This document shows, one piece after another, positions 8,911-18,165 of a stretch of 32,148 nucleotides of DNA (its first letter is position 1; the number at the start of each line of letters is the position of its first letter). The position numbers and the translations under genes were made by a program. Source of the DNA: Verrucomicrobiaceae bacterium (GTDB lineage Bacteria > Verrucomicrobiota > Verrucomicrobiia > Verrucomicrobiales > DEV007); assembly GCA_024229495.1 (NCBI GenBank), contig JAAESJ010000240.1, forward strand, positions 1 through 32,148. Direction: 5' to 3'. Below the pieces are notes generated by a model. It was not told the DNA's origin and did not search any database. It saw only the letters and a program-made list of their open reading frames with translations.

Positions 8911-10509
8911 ATGACCACGCATAAGGTTCTCATTGCCGATCCAATCGCTGATGCAGGAATCAAGGAACTGCAAGCCGATCAGGCACTTGATGTCGATGTT
9001 CGCATTGGCATTTCCAAAGATGACCTGCTGGCTGATGCTGCCTTGTATGAGGCGATTATTGTCCGCTCGCAAACCAAAATCCCGGCCGAAGTGCTTGAGG
9101 CAGCCAAAAACCTGAAAATTGTCGGGCGTGCAGGGGTAGGCGTTGACAATATTGATGTATCCGCCGCGACAAAAAATGGCGTGATCGTCGTCAATACCCC
9201 CGCCGGCAATACCATCTCTACCGCAGAACACGCCTTCAGCATGATGGCAGCCCTTGCGCGCAACATCCCGCAGGCTCATGCCACCGTGCAAGCCGGAGGG
9301 TGGAGCCGAAAAGACTACAAGGGAGTTGAATTAAACAAAAAGACCCTGGCAATCCTTGGCATGGGCCGGATCGGCACTGAATTTGCTCGCCGGGCAATCG
9401 CCTTCGGCATGCGCGTGGTTGCCTACGATCCATACCTTTCCCCCAGCCGGGCCCGTGCACTCCAGGTGGAACTATTCCAAGATGTCACAGAAGCCGCTGA
9501 GATAGCTGATTTCATCACTCTGCACATGCCGCTCACTGATGATACCCGACATATCATCAATGCTAAGCTTCTTGAGAAATGCAAACCCGGAGTACGTATC
9601 ATCAATTGTGCCCGCGGCGGCCTGATCGATGAACCGGCCCTTCTTGAAGCTGTGAATTCAGGCCATGTATCCGGAGCCGCACTTGATGTCTATGAAGAAA
9701 GCGAACCTCCGCCCGAAGGCTATCCACTGTTAAAATCGAAGAAAATTATATTTACTCCCCACCTTGGCGCTTCTACCGAAGAGGCTCAGCAAAACGTGGG
9801 TATAGAAATCGCACGCAATATCCGCAATTTCCTCATTGAAGGAACAATCGTGAATTCTGTTAATACGCCAAGCGTTGACGGCAAAACCGCTGAGCTGCTC
9901 GGGCCATACCTTGACCTTGCCGCGGCTATCGGGAAAATGCTCTCGCAACTGGCTCCCAAAGGGGTGGAATTCCTGACCATTTGCTATTCCGGTAAAGTTG
10001 CCGAACTGGACACGGCGCTCGTGACCCGGGCAGCACTTAAAGGATATCTGGAACGTGCCTGTGGGGAGGAATCTGTCAATCACATCAATGCCCCGGGAGT
10101 GGCCGAGAAACTCGGCTTAACCGTCAGTGAAACCCGCCCCTCCGACAGCGTTGAATTTACCGAGATGATTGAAATTATTGCCGGTAACGATAACGAAAAA
10201 GCATCGGTCGCCGGCACTTTCTTCGGCAATTCCCCACGTATCGTTAAAATAAACGATCACAGGATCGAGGCTGACGCAGAGGGACATGTGCTCATCGTGA
10301 GCAACACTGACACACCCGGTGTAATCGGAACAATTGGGACTGTCATTGCAAACCATAAGGCCAACATAGCCAGCATGTCGCTCAGTCGTAACCAGGTCGG
10401 CGAATGTGCATTGACGGTCATTAACCTCGACGCCGATCTACCTGCCTCCGCGCGTGATGAATTGCTAACCGACAATCACATCCTCAGCGCAAACCTGCTC
10501 TACCTCTAG
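8911..10509 (+). CDS. serA: D-3-phosphoglycerate dehydrogenase
   Basis: SerA oxidises 3-phosphoglycerate to 3-phosphohydroxypyruvate with NAD+, the first step to serine. The protein has about 532 residues, the long type with an extra regulatory domain. It opens with the family-typical [13 protein letters not shown]. The Rossmann motif is [14 protein letters not shown], and the catalytic segments are [14 protein letters not shown] (Arg), a central DVYEESEPP and [12 protein letters not shown] (His). An intervening ASB-type domain (about 315-450) and a C-terminal ACT domain ([20 protein letters not shown]) follow, where serine feedback is expected. ATG at 8911 gives MTTHKVL; ATG 8902 and TTG 8899 are in-frame alternatives adding three or four residues. 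It is divergent from ilvD. Confidence 0.95.
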   Translation: MTTHKVLIADPIADAGIKELQADQALDVDVRIGISKDDLLADAALYEAIIVRSQTKIPAEVLEAAKNLKIVGRAGVGVDNIDVSAATKNGVIVVNTPAGNTISTAEHAFSMMAALARNIPQAHATVQAGGWSRKDYKGVELNKKTLAILGMGRIGTEFARRAIAFGMRVVAYDPYLSPSRARALQVELFQDVTEAAEIADFITLHMPLTDDTRHIINAKLLEKCKPGVRIINCARGGLIDEPALLEAVNSGHVSGAALDVYEESEPPPEGYPLLKSKKIIFTPHLGASTEEAQQNVGIEIARNIRNFLIEGTIVNSVNTPSVDGKTAELLGPYLDLAAAIGKMLSQLAPKGVEFLTICYSGKVAELDTALVTRAALKGYLERACGEESVNHINAPGVAEKLGLTVSETRPSDSVEFTEMIEIIAGNDNEKASVAGTFFGNSPRIVKINDHRIEADAEGHVLIVSNTDTPGVIGTIGTVIANHKANIASMSLSRNQVGECALTVINLDADLPASARDELLTDNHILSANLLYL

Positions 10510-10542
10510 GGATCCTCTCCCCGTATCACCTGCCAAAGCAAC

Positions 10543-10561
10543 GCAATGCGCACCGCATTGC
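10543..10561. terminator. stem-loop between convergent serA and the sensor kinase gene
   Basis: GCAATGCG at 10543-10550 and CGCATTGC at 10554-10561 form a perfect 8-bp stem with a CAC loop. It sits 33 bases after the serA stop and just past the stop of the opposing gene. No T-tract follows on either strand. It is a plausible bidirectional terminator or mRNA 3'-end stabiliser. Confidence 0.45.
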
Positions 10562-10565
10562 AATA

Positions 10566-12545
10566 CTACCCCCTGTTACCGCCACCAAGACGCTCCACGG
10601 TGGCGACCAAATGGTCAATCCTGAAGGGTTTAGTCAAGACACCGCAAAATCCATGATCGAGATAATTCATTAATACTGAATCATTCACATAACCTGTCGT
10701 GACAATGGCCCGCACCTCAGGATGATCAGCCCGGATACGAGCGAGGGTTTCGTTACCACCCATTCCACCGCGGATATCAAGATCAAAGAGCAATACATCA
10801 AACGGCCTGCCGAAGTCCTCGGCCTTTTCAAAGGCCCTCAACGCCAATTCACCAGTCGCCGCGCAAAAAACATCATGCCCGGCACGGGTAAGCGCCTTCT
10901 CAAGCACAGCACAAATATGCGGTTCATCGTCAAGCACCAGCACCCTCATTGGCTTCACTCCTGCCGGCGTCACTACCGGAGATTGCGCCACATCATCCGT
11001 GGCGGGAAGATAAATGTCAAAACAGGCACCCTCCCCAAGTTCCGAACGAACCTCGATATGCCCGGAATGGGCGCGAACAATGGCTGCCGCCTTGCTAAGG
11101 CCAATTCCCCTGCCTGCCTCATTGCCACTGAAATAAGGATCAAACACCCTGAGCAGATCCACCTCGGCAAGGCCGGGACCATTATCCTTAAATTCCAGTT
11201 TTACATATAGCCCGGCTGCAAGAGGCAAGCCGCTTTCACTGCCAATTCTAATTTCCGAGGCCTCAACCTTTAACTGGCCGGATTCCGAACCTGCCTTAGC
11301 CATGACATCTCCTGCATTCTTTGCCACGGCACCAATCATGCTACGCAACTCGTCCTCATTACCAAGCACCCGAGGAAGGTCCTGCAACCTAAAAAGCGGA
11401 CGCACTCCCTCAAAGTCAAAAAGGGAAAACTGCACGGCCTTTTCCAGAATTGGAGCAAGGTCAATTTCCTGACTCTTCGGCGCAGACAGGCCTCCCGCCA
11501 GAGCCGCAATCTCAAGGGTTAGTTCCCGACCCCGCTCACAGGCATCCTGCGCTCTTGCGATGGTTTCACGGGCCTCCTCATTAAGGAACGGAGCCGATTC
11601 AAGAAGTGACAGATTACCACCAAGCGAGGTGAGCAAATCACCAAATTCACCCGAGACTCCGCTGGCGAAACACTCAAGCGCCCTATCTTTTGAGCTTTGA
11701 ATACGCCTGCCTTCTAATCCTTCGCGATTCCCCACATCCCGGCACACCATCATTACGGCATAGCCCCTGTCCCAGGGAATCGTGGACATCATTATATCCA
11801 GATAACTACTCCCTCCATCAGGTCTCCGGTAGGCAACGGCCTGTAACACGGTGGCGCCACTCAATACATCCCCGCGTGTAGCATCCCCGTCACGGCCGAA
11901 AATATCCGGAAATACCAGAGACATATATTTCCCCAGTAAAGATTTACCGTCATAGCCCAAGACAGACTTCACTGCCCTGTTCACACCAATCACCTTACCC
12001 TTGCGGTTTTTCAGCACCAGGATCGCATCCGGCGACTCTAGAAAAAGATTCTCATACCGCCCCTGGGCCCGTCGTATTCCGGCCATCTCTCGAGTCCTTT
12101 TTGCCTGCTCTCCCACCCGAAACTCCATGACCTCAAGACGCACCCTGACTAAGACCGGATCAAGGGGCTTAAGAAGCACGTCATCAACACCTCCGGCCAG
12201 AAACTCGTTCAGGTTCGCGCATGATTTCGGGTCAACCACAACAATCACGTAAGGCTTCTTCCCGCCCAGGGAGACTAACCAGGACACAAACTCTTCAGAG
12301 GATTCCTGATAAAGCTGTGAATCAAATACCACTCCGGTAAAGCTTGTTGCATCAATCAGTTTCTTCGCCTCTGCCGGAGTTGAACAAACGGAAGCGTCAT
12401 AGCCCAATTCCCCCGCGATATTGGAGAGGTAATTTCTTTGGCGACCGTCCCATTCAACGATCAGCAGGCGGGGAACAGCTATCCCTGCCCCCTCTTGCAA
12501 TGACTCGGAGATTTTTTCCCGATTTCCGGATTCTTGGTTAATCAC
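10566..12545 (-). CDS. hybrid sensor kinase (REC-PAS-HATPase-REC) lacking the phospho-acceptor histidine
   Basis: This 659-residue soluble signalling protein has no membrane segment. Residues 26-145 form a receiver-like domain: the phospho-site Asp75 and Lys126 remain, but the acidic pair is changed (VEWD) and the Thr is lost. A PAS domain covers about 160-270. The dimerisation helix (293-311) reads FASGVSGEFGDLLTSLGGN, where the family has a His in A-H-[DE]-F-N-N, so position 299 is Gly. The ATPase domain looks intact, with KNAGDVM (N box), DNGPG at 454-458 and GRGIGLS at 478-484. The C-terminal receiver (533-655) keeps D539, D540, D588, T617 and K639. The start is a GTG with no Shine-Dalgarno sequence. 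No partner regulator is adjacent, so the output is unknown. It diverges from polX. Confidence 0.87.
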   Translation of the reverse strand: MINQESGNREKISESLQEGAGIAVPRLLIVEWDGRQRNYLSNIAGELGYDASVCSTPAEAKKLIDATSFTGVVFDSQLYQESSEEFVSWLVSLGGKKPYVIVVVDPKSCANLNEFLAGGVDDVLLKPLDPVLVRVRLEVMEFRVGEQAKRTREMAGIRRAQGRYENLFLESPDAILVLKNRKGKVIGVNRAVKSVLGYDGKSLLGKYMSLVFPDIFGRDGDATRGDVLSGATVLQAVAYRRPDGGSSYLDIMMSTIPWDRGYAVMMVCRDVGNREGLEGRRIQSSKDRALECFASGVSGEFGDLLTSLGGNLSLLESAPFLNEEARETIARAQDACERGRELTLEIAALAGGLSAPKSQEIDLAPILEKAVQFSLFDFEGVRPLFRLQDLPRVLGNEDELRSMIGAVAKNAGDVMAKAGSESGQLKVEASEIRIGSESGLPLAAGLYVKLEFKDNGPGLAEVDLLRVFDPYFSGNEAGRGIGLSKAAAIVRAHSGHIEVRSELGEGACFDIYLPATDDVAQSPVVTPAGVKPMRVLVLDDEPHICAVLEKALTRAGHDVFCAATGELALRAFEKAEDFGRPFDVLLFDLDIRGGMGGNETLARIRADHPEVRAIVTTGYVNDSVLMNYLDHGFCGVLTKPFRIDHLVATVERLGGGNRG

Positions 12546-12623
12546 AATTTTTTAAAAATAAGTGTCGTTATGCTCGATGCTTTTGCCAACAATGCCTTGT
12601 CACAGTCCCAATTAACCGGAAAT

Positions 12624-12652
12624 TTGCAAATTTTTGCTTATTTTTATATTAA
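12624..12652 (+). promoter_or_regulatory. candidate promoter for polX
   Basis: TTGCAA at 12624-12629 and TATTAA at 12647-12652 are separated by exactly 17 bases, each matching the sigma70 consensus at four of six positions. They lie in the AT-rich 230-base divergent region between the sensor kinase and polX genes. They would leave a leader of about 115 bases before the polX ATG. I see nothing else in this region except a run of A/T next to the kinase start. Confidence 0.35.
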
Positions 12653-12775
12653 TTTTAATATGTACGCAGGCAATCCAGTGGTCCCCTCCTTCGGCTATCA
12701 CCCCTCTCAACCTTTAATGCAGTGCCTCTTGCGTTGCCCGCTTCCTTGCTCACAGGTAGTCTAATCCCTGTATTC

Positions 12776-14512
12776 ATGACGACCCGCGAAACGATATCTC
12801 TCACGCTGGAAAACATTGCGCTGCTGCTCGAACTCAAGGGAGAAAATCCCTTCAAGGTAAGAGCTTATCGCACCGGTTCGGAAATCGTTTCTACCTACGC
12901 CGGCGACATCGTCCAAAAAGCCAGAGACAATGACCTGAGTGACACCAAAGGCATTGGCAAGGCTCTCGCTGAAAAACTCAATGAGCTCGCAACCACGGGG
13001 AAGCTTGCCTACTACGATAAACTGCGTGGCGAATTTCCTGAAACGATCTTCGATCTTTTCGAGCTGACAGGGCTTGGCCCAAAGAAAATTAAAGCACTAT
13101 ATGATAAGCTGGACATCACATCAATTGACGGGCTGAAGCAAGCCTGCCAATCCGGTGATGTCACTAAATTACCAGGCTTCGGAGCCAAATCCTGCGCAAA
13201 AATTCTCGATGCAATTGCGTTTCGACAGCAGCATGCTAATCAATTCCGTTTCGGGGATGTTGCTGAAAGTGCCAAGAGTATACTCACCGCCCTGAAGAAT
13301 CAGCCAAGCACCATTGAGGCTGCCATCGCAGGTAGTTTCCGGCGCGGCAAGGAAGTGCTTCATGATCTTGACTTCATCGTTTCCACCGAAGACCCGGAGG
13401 CCATCATGTCATTCTTCGTCCGTATGCCGAAGGTTGCCAGTGTCAGCGTTCATGGAGCGACAAAATCAACTGTTCTTCTGGATTCGGGCCTGCAGTGCGA
13501 TCTGCGCACGGTATCAGCTCAGCATTACCCGTTTGCTCTAAGTTACTTTACCGGTAGTCGGGAACATAATATCGAGATACGCTCGCGGGCACTAAAACTT
13601 GGTTACACGCTTAACGAGTATCAGTTAACACCAACTGGCGCCAAGGAGCCATCAACGCTTCCCCGCTCAAGTATAGAAACTGAAGAAGATCTCTACGCTG
13701 CTCTCTCAATGGATTTCATTCCCCCGGCGTTACGTGAAAACACCGGGGAGATTGAAGCTGCTGAAAAAGGAGATTTACCCGAGTTAGTAAAACTGAAAAA
13801 CCTGCAGGGAACATTCCACAACCACACAACAGCGAGTGACGGTAAGAGCTCACTGCGGGAAATGGCTGAAGCAGCCAATGACCTTGGGCTGCACTACCTT
13901 GGAATTTCCGACCATTCCCAGAGTTCTTTCCAGGCCAACGGACTTGATGCAGGGCAACTGTTGGCTCAAGGCGAAGAGATCAAGAAACTCAATGAGAGTT
14001 TTAGCAATGACTTCAAGCTCTTGGCCGGGGTCGAATGCGACATCCTCAAGGATGGCTCACTTGATTACCCAGATGAGATTCTCGGCCAGCTCGATTACGT
14101 TGTGGCATCAGTTCATAATGCGTTTACTTTGCCTGAGGATGAAATGACGGCACGTATCATCCGCGCTGTTGAGAACCCCCATATCACCATGCTCGGGCAC
14201 CTTACCGGACGGCTGCTGTTGACACGCAAGCCCTACGCTGTCGACATTGCCAAGATAATTGATGCCTGCGCCGCCAACCAGACAGTTATTGAAATTAACG
14301 CCAACCCAAAACGCCTTGATATGGACTGGAGGTGGTGGAAACACGCACGCGATAAAGGAGTCAAATGCTCAATCAACCCCGATGCCCACCATGTATCACA
14401 GCTTCATTACCTCGAATATGGAGTCAACATTGCCCGGAAAGGGTGGCTTACTTCCGATGACGTAATAAACTGCCTGCCTCTTGAGGAGCTCGAGAAATTT
14501 CTGAACCTATAA
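12776..14512 (+). CDS. polX: family X DNA polymerase / 3'-5' exonuclease PolX
   Basis: PolX fills gaps in base-excision repair, and its PHP domain supplies metal-dependent exonuclease and AP-endonuclease-type activity. The ATG at 12776 gives 578 residues, the normal length, starting MTTRETISLTLENIALLLEL; an in-frame GTG at 12722 is an unlikely upstream start. An N-terminal 8-kDa-like domain and helix-hairpin-helix region (KGIGKALAEKLNELA, LTGLGPKKIKAL) come first. The nucleotidyltransferase site follows: GSFRRGKEVLHDLDFIV, with two Asp, and a third Asp in QCDLRTV. The C-terminal PHP domain shows FHNHTTASDGKSSL, GISDHSQSS, AGVECDIL, ASVHNAF and NPDAHH, so its metal ligands look complete. It is followed by plsY 19 bases later. 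Confidence 0.95.
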   Translation: MTTRETISLTLENIALLLELKGENPFKVRAYRTGSEIVSTYAGDIVQKARDNDLSDTKGIGKALAEKLNELATTGKLAYYDKLRGEFPETIFDLFELTGLGPKKIKALYDKLDITSIDGLKQACQSGDVTKLPGFGAKSCAKILDAIAFRQQHANQFRFGDVAESAKSILTALKNQPSTIEAAIAGSFRRGKEVLHDLDFIVSTEDPEAIMSFFVRMPKVASVSVHGATKSTVLLDSGLQCDLRTVSAQHYPFALSYFTGSREHNIEIRSRALKLGYTLNEYQLTPTGAKEPSTLPRSSIETEEDLYAALSMDFIPPALRENTGEIEAAEKGDLPELVKLKNLQGTFHNHTTASDGKSSLREMAEAANDLGLHYLGISDHSQSSFQANGLDAGQLLAQGEEIKKLNESFSNDFKLLAGVECDILKDGSLDYPDEILGQLDYVVASVHNAFTLPEDEMTARIIRAVENPHITMLGHLTGRLLLTRKPYAVDIAKIIDACAANQTVIEINANPKRLDMDWRWWKHARDKGVKCSINPDAHHVSQLHYLEYGVNIARKGWLTSDDVINCLPLEELEKFLNL

Positions 14513-14531
14513 TCTCAATCAAACGCGAATT

Positions 14532-15218
14532 TTGGAGGATCTCTATATCACGTTATTTATCGGCATTCTTGGATCCTACCTGATAGGTTCTCTGCCCTTC
14601 GGGTTCTGGATTGCAAGAATGCGCGGAATTGATATCCGGGAACACGGCAGCGGAAACATTGGGGCAACGAATATTTTCCGAACCCTCGGAGCACCGACCG
14701 GGATCATGGTCTTTATGCTGGATATCCTGAAAGGCTACACCCCTGTCGCCGTCGGGAAAGTGATGATCGAGCTTAGGGTTAAGTTTGTCATGGCCCCGCC
14801 TATCGAGCACGCAGATCACCTGCAACTTATCAGCACTGCCTGCGTGTTGTTTGCCCTGTCTGCTGTGATTGGGCATAACTACACCTTCTGGCTCGGCTTC
14901 AAGGGCGGCAAGGGAATTGCGACCTCGGCAGGGGTCATGCTGGCTTTCATGCCTGGAGTCTTTGCAGGCGCTCTCATACTCTGGATTCTTGTATTCTTCC
15001 TTTCTCGCTACGTTGCATTGGCTTCAATGCTTGCCGCAGTGTCTATTCCCCTGCAGGTATACATCTTTTCCATCATTGAGGACACGCCACACAACATCCC
15101 AAAGCTTGTGTTTGGATTCTTTGCCGCCATCATGGCAATATGGCGTCACCGCTCCAATATCAGTCGGCTCATGGCAGGTAAGGAATTGAGCTTCGAACGA
15201 AAACCCAAAACACAATAA
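14532..15218 (+). CDS. plsY: acyl-phosphate:glycerol-3-phosphate acyltransferase
   Basis: PlsY is the integral-membrane enzyme that moves an acyl group from acyl-phosphate to glycerol-3-phosphate, making lysophosphatidate for phospholipids. The family's loops are present: GSLPFGFWIAR, GSGNIGATNIFR and GFKGGKGIATSAGV. Hydrophobic segments lie near residues 5-27, 55-70, 90-115, 130-160 and 170-205. The length is 228 residues from a TTG start at 14532; no ATG occurs before the first conserved motif. A GGAGG at 14534-14538 overlaps this TTG and stands eight bases before an in-frame ATC at 14547, so the true start is uncertain. gpsA follows 19 bases later and supplies the substrate glycerol-3-phosphate, a sensible operon pairing. 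Confidence 0.93.
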   Translation: MEDLYITLFIGILGSYLIGSLPFGFWIARMRGIDIREHGSGNIGATNIFRTLGAPTGIMVFMLDILKGYTPVAVGKVMIELRVKFVMAPPIEHADHLQLISTACVLFALSAVIGHNYTFWLGFKGGKGIATSAGVMLAFMPGVFAGALILWILVFFLSRYVALASMLAAVSIPLQVYIFSIIEDTPHNIPKLVFGFFAAIMAIWRHRSNISRLMAGKELSFERKPKTQ

Positions 15219-15237
15219 CCACACACCCTGAAACATC

Positions 15238-16236
15238 ATGACAACCGCTTCGGTAATTGGTGCTGGCAGCTGGGGAACCGCACTGGCAACCGTGCTCGCA
15301 CAGCGTGGCATTGACGTAAAGCTTTGGTGCCGCGATCCTGACCAAGCCGCACAAATGGCTGACTCGCGTGAAAATCATCGCTACCTTCCCGGTGTAAGGC
15401 TCGGGGAAAACATTATCCCTACTGATGATTTCAACCTCACCGTGCAATCTGAGGTAATTCTCTGCGTGACACCATCAGCCGCAATGGCGAATCTGGCCGA
15501 CTCTCTGACAAAGGCACAGGTTGCGCGCGATACCATCTTCATCTCTTGCACAAAGGGACTTGAGCGTGAAACGGGAAGGCGCATGACAGAAATCCTGTCA
15601 TCACATCTCCCTGAAAACCCCATTGCTGTCCTCAGTGGTCCCAATCATGCTGAAGAGGTCGGCCGGCAACTTGCCACCGCGGCAGTAATCGGTTGCGAGG
15701 ACAGGGATATTGCCCTTCGCCTACAGGAATTATTCACTCTCCCCTGGTTTCGCACCTATACCAGTGAGGACGTTGCAGGCATTGAACTGGGTGGAGCAAC
15801 TAAGAACGTCTATGCCATCTGCGCCGGGATCTCCGAAGGGCTGGGGCTTGGTGACAATGCCAAAGCAGCACTTGTCACTCGAGGCCTTGCAGAGATGATT
15901 CGCCTCGGCACTCATCTCGGAGGGTCCCCCGCAACATTCCAGGGCCTGTCAGGTGTTGGTGACCTGATGGTGACCTGCTACAGCGCACATAGCCGAAATA
16001 ACCAGGTTGGAAGAATGTTGGGCGAGGGGAAAAACATTGAGAAGGTTCTCGGCTCAATGACGATGGTTGCAGAGGGAGTCCCAAACACGCTTTCATTTTA
16101 TGAAGCTGCCCGGCGCGCCGGCGTCAATACACCGATCATTGACCAGGCATACGCCGTGATAAGTGGGCATAAAAGTCCGGACATCGCCCTGAACGAATTA
16201 CTCAACCGCAACCCCCGCCAGGAAACAGACTCCTAA
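15238..16236 (+). CDS. gpsA: glycerol-3-phosphate dehydrogenase [NAD(P)+]
   Basis: GpsA reduces dihydroxyacetone phosphate to sn-glycerol-3-phosphate, the backbone for phospholipids. The 332-residue length is standard. The dinucleotide-binding motif SVIGAGSWGTALA occupies residues 5-17. Further family signatures are CTKGLERETGRRMTEIL, LSGPNHAEEVG (where GPSFA/NHA is typical) and the catalytic-lysine region ELGGATKNVYAICAGI. The C-terminal half includes GLSGVGDLMVTCYSAHSRN. The ATG at 15238 begins directly on the nucleotide-binding strand, as in the family, with no Shine-Dalgarno sequence. It lies downstream of plsY, which consumes its product. Confidence 0.96.
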   Translation: MTTASVIGAGSWGTALATVLAQRGIDVKLWCRDPDQAAQMADSRENHRYLPGVRLGENIIPTDDFNLTVQSEVILCVTPSAAMANLADSLTKAQVARDTIFISCTKGLERETGRRMTEILSSHLPENPIAVLSGPNHAEEVGRQLATAAVIGCEDRDIALRLQELFTLPWFRTYTSEDVAGIELGGATKNVYAICAGISEGLGLGDNAKAALVTRGLAEMIRLGTHLGGSPATFQGLSGVGDLMVTCYSAHSRNNQVGRMLGEGKNIEKVLGSMTMVAEGVPNTLSFYEAARRAGVNTPIIDQAYAVISGHKSPDIALNELLNRNPRQETDS

Positions 16237-16368
16237 CGGCACGTTGCAAACCACTGCTCAAGGGCTTAACTTCCAGATGAAGGCTTTTATATCAATCGAA
16301 CCTTTAAAAACAAAGGCACCTTGCGAGGTGACGCATTCCTAAGCCTTTATCACCAACCCTGATTGTAA

Positions 16369-18114
16369 ATGAGCGACCCCACACCCGTCGATCTCTCGGA
16401 TCTTCAATTTATGCCTGAGTGGCTTAAAGAAGCCCCTCGGGAAAAAAAATCGGAAACCGGTGATACCAACAATGGCAAGGGGCGTTCCTCCCAGGGACCC
16501 GGTGATAACCGAAAAAAAAGCAGCAAGGGCGGGAGGAAAAAACGCGAGAATTTCGAACAACGAGGGAAAAGTGATCGTCGAAATTTTGATGACAGGAAAA
16601 AGGGGGGAGGACGAGATGACAAAGGTAATCGCAAACGGCATGGACACCAACCAGGGAGAGGCAAACCCCATGATTCCCGTAACCGGCGTAACAATCGACA
16701 AGCGCCAACTCCTCCGCCTGAAGGGATCAGTGCCACCCTGCAACCCGGACAGCTAAGCGTTACACAATTGGTAGAGCAGATCAGGAAAACAGCACGCGCT
16801 TACTCCGTGTTTGACATTGCGCGCCTGGTGCTGGCATCCAGGGAGCGCTATTCCATTGCCTTTAAACGTGACAATAAAGAATCACCGGAATTGTTCGCTT
16901 GCATTCCCGATCAATCTGCATGGCTTAGCTACCCGGAAGCACTCGCCAACCTGCTGAACACTTCCTCTTTTTCTGAATACTATGAAGAGGAAAAGGTCCA
17001 GGGGGAAATGCCCAAGGGTAACTACAGTTCCATCGCCATCTGCGGCATCAGCAACCAACTCATCGGTCCACCCAACCATCATTCATACCAAAGCTCCATT
17101 GCGAAACTACACCGGCAGCGATTCTCGAACATGCCAATCGGCAAATACAAGAACAGTATTCGCGTTGAGCATGATGAGGAAACCATTGAACGGTGGAAAA
17201 ACGAGCAAAGTATTGAGCATCACTACACCTGCCTGAAAACCGTCGAGGGTGAAGCTTCCGTAAAGTTTGAAACCCGGGAGGATGCAGAGAAACACTTCAT
17301 CCAGGAATATGCCGGGAATCTCATTAAGCAGACAGACGAAGCGATCGTCATTGGAGACATCTCAGGAAAGAATCTCTCGCCCGGCCTGCTGACCCTGCTG
17401 CGAAATGTGGCCAACAACGCGCAGAAACATCCAGCGAGCCTTGTTCAGCCTCTATGCGGCATGCTGGGAGCGGCAGGGCTGAAATTTTTCAAACGGGGCA
17501 AAAAAATCTTCACCTCCATTACCCGACCGAAGCCGCTCTCAGATGACAGCACCTTGTCCAAGCCCATATTGGCCATCGTAAATCACATCCGTCAAAAAAA
17601 GAAGGCCAGTCTCAAATCCATCCTGGGCGCTCTGGCTCCGTCTACGGCAATCGAGGAAAACCCACAAGCAACGACAGCTGAAACCTCCGATGACAAAGGT
17701 GTTGAAACCGTTGTTGATTCCAATCCGCAGGAAGAAAAGGGACAGGACGTCACCGAACCCGATCACAAGGAAAACAAAGGCGACGATAATACTCCGGAAG
17801 CTCCCCGAAAAAAAGAATCCCGCCAAAGGGAAAATCCGGAACTCACAGCCGAACAGATTGCTGTAATGAAAGACCTCCGCTGGCTACTCAGCGAAGGTGC
17901 CGTGATCGCCTTTGGCGATGGACATATCGAACTGGCCACGCCCCGGGCTCCCAGCAACAAACAAGAGGCAGTAAAGTCATCACCAGAAAAAACGCGGTCA
18001 GTTTCTGAATCACCCCCGGGGAAAGAGGTAACCCCGGAACCAAAGACCACAGATAAACCTGACAGCCCTCAGGTCGCGAGCGGAAAAAGTGCAGTTGCGG
18101 ATCCGAATTCCTAA
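16369..18114 (+). CDS. uncharacterised RNA-binding-like protein with Arg/Lys/Gly-rich N-terminus
   Basis: This 581-residue protein has no function I can assign. Residues 1-18 (VDLSDLQFMPEWLKEAP) form a short hydrophobic/acidic motif. Residues 20-115 are a disordered tract dominated by Lys, Arg, Gly, Asn and Asp (GGRKKRENF, DDRKKGGGRDDKGNRKR). Residues 130-430 appear folded, with the striking segment CGISNQLIGPPNHHSYQSSI near 225-245. A second acidic, Gln/Glu/Pro-rich linker follows. Around residues 490-520 a short domain ends in DLRWLLSEGAVIAFGDGHIE, which looks like a winged-helix hairpin. I recall proteins with the same layout (basic tract, GPPN-H-YQ segment, terminal LLxxGxVIxF) as conserved hypotheticals in Verrucomicrobiota. 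Nucleic-acid binding is inferred from composition. Confidence 0.75.
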   Translation: MSDPTPVDLSDLQFMPEWLKEAPREKKSETGDTNNGKGRSSQGPGDNRKKSSKGGRKKRENFEQRGKSDRRNFDDRKKGGGRDDKGNRKRHGHQPGRGKPHDSRNRRNNRQAPTPPPEGISATLQPGQLSVTQLVEQIRKTARAYSVFDIARLVLASRERYSIAFKRDNKESPELFACIPDQSAWLSYPEALANLLNTSSFSEYYEEEKVQGEMPKGNYSSIAICGISNQLIGPPNHHSYQSSIAKLHRQRFSNMPIGKYKNSIRVEHDEETIERWKNEQSIEHHYTCLKTVEGEASVKFETREDAEKHFIQEYAGNLIKQTDEAIVIGDISGKNLSPGLLTLLRNVANNAQKHPASLVQPLCGMLGAAGLKFFKRGKKIFTSITRPKPLSDDSTLSKPILAIVNHIRQKKKASLKSILGALAPSTAIEENPQATTAETSDDKGVETVVDSNPQEEKGQDVTEPDHKENKGDDNTPEAPRKKESRQRENPELTAEQIAVMKDLRWLLSEGAVIAFGDGHIELATPRAPSNKQEAVKSSPEKTRSVSESPPGKEVTPEPKTTDKPDSPQVASGKSAVADPNS

Positions 18115-18165
18115 TCCACCAAAAAGTCAAAGCATCCCGCTAAATTTTTCCTCCAGTATTGCTGT

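Noticed and set aside
16317-16330. CACCT-TGCG-AGGTG stem between gpsA and the RNA-binding-like gene, considered as a terminator
   Set aside because: The stem has only five pairs and no T-tract follows.
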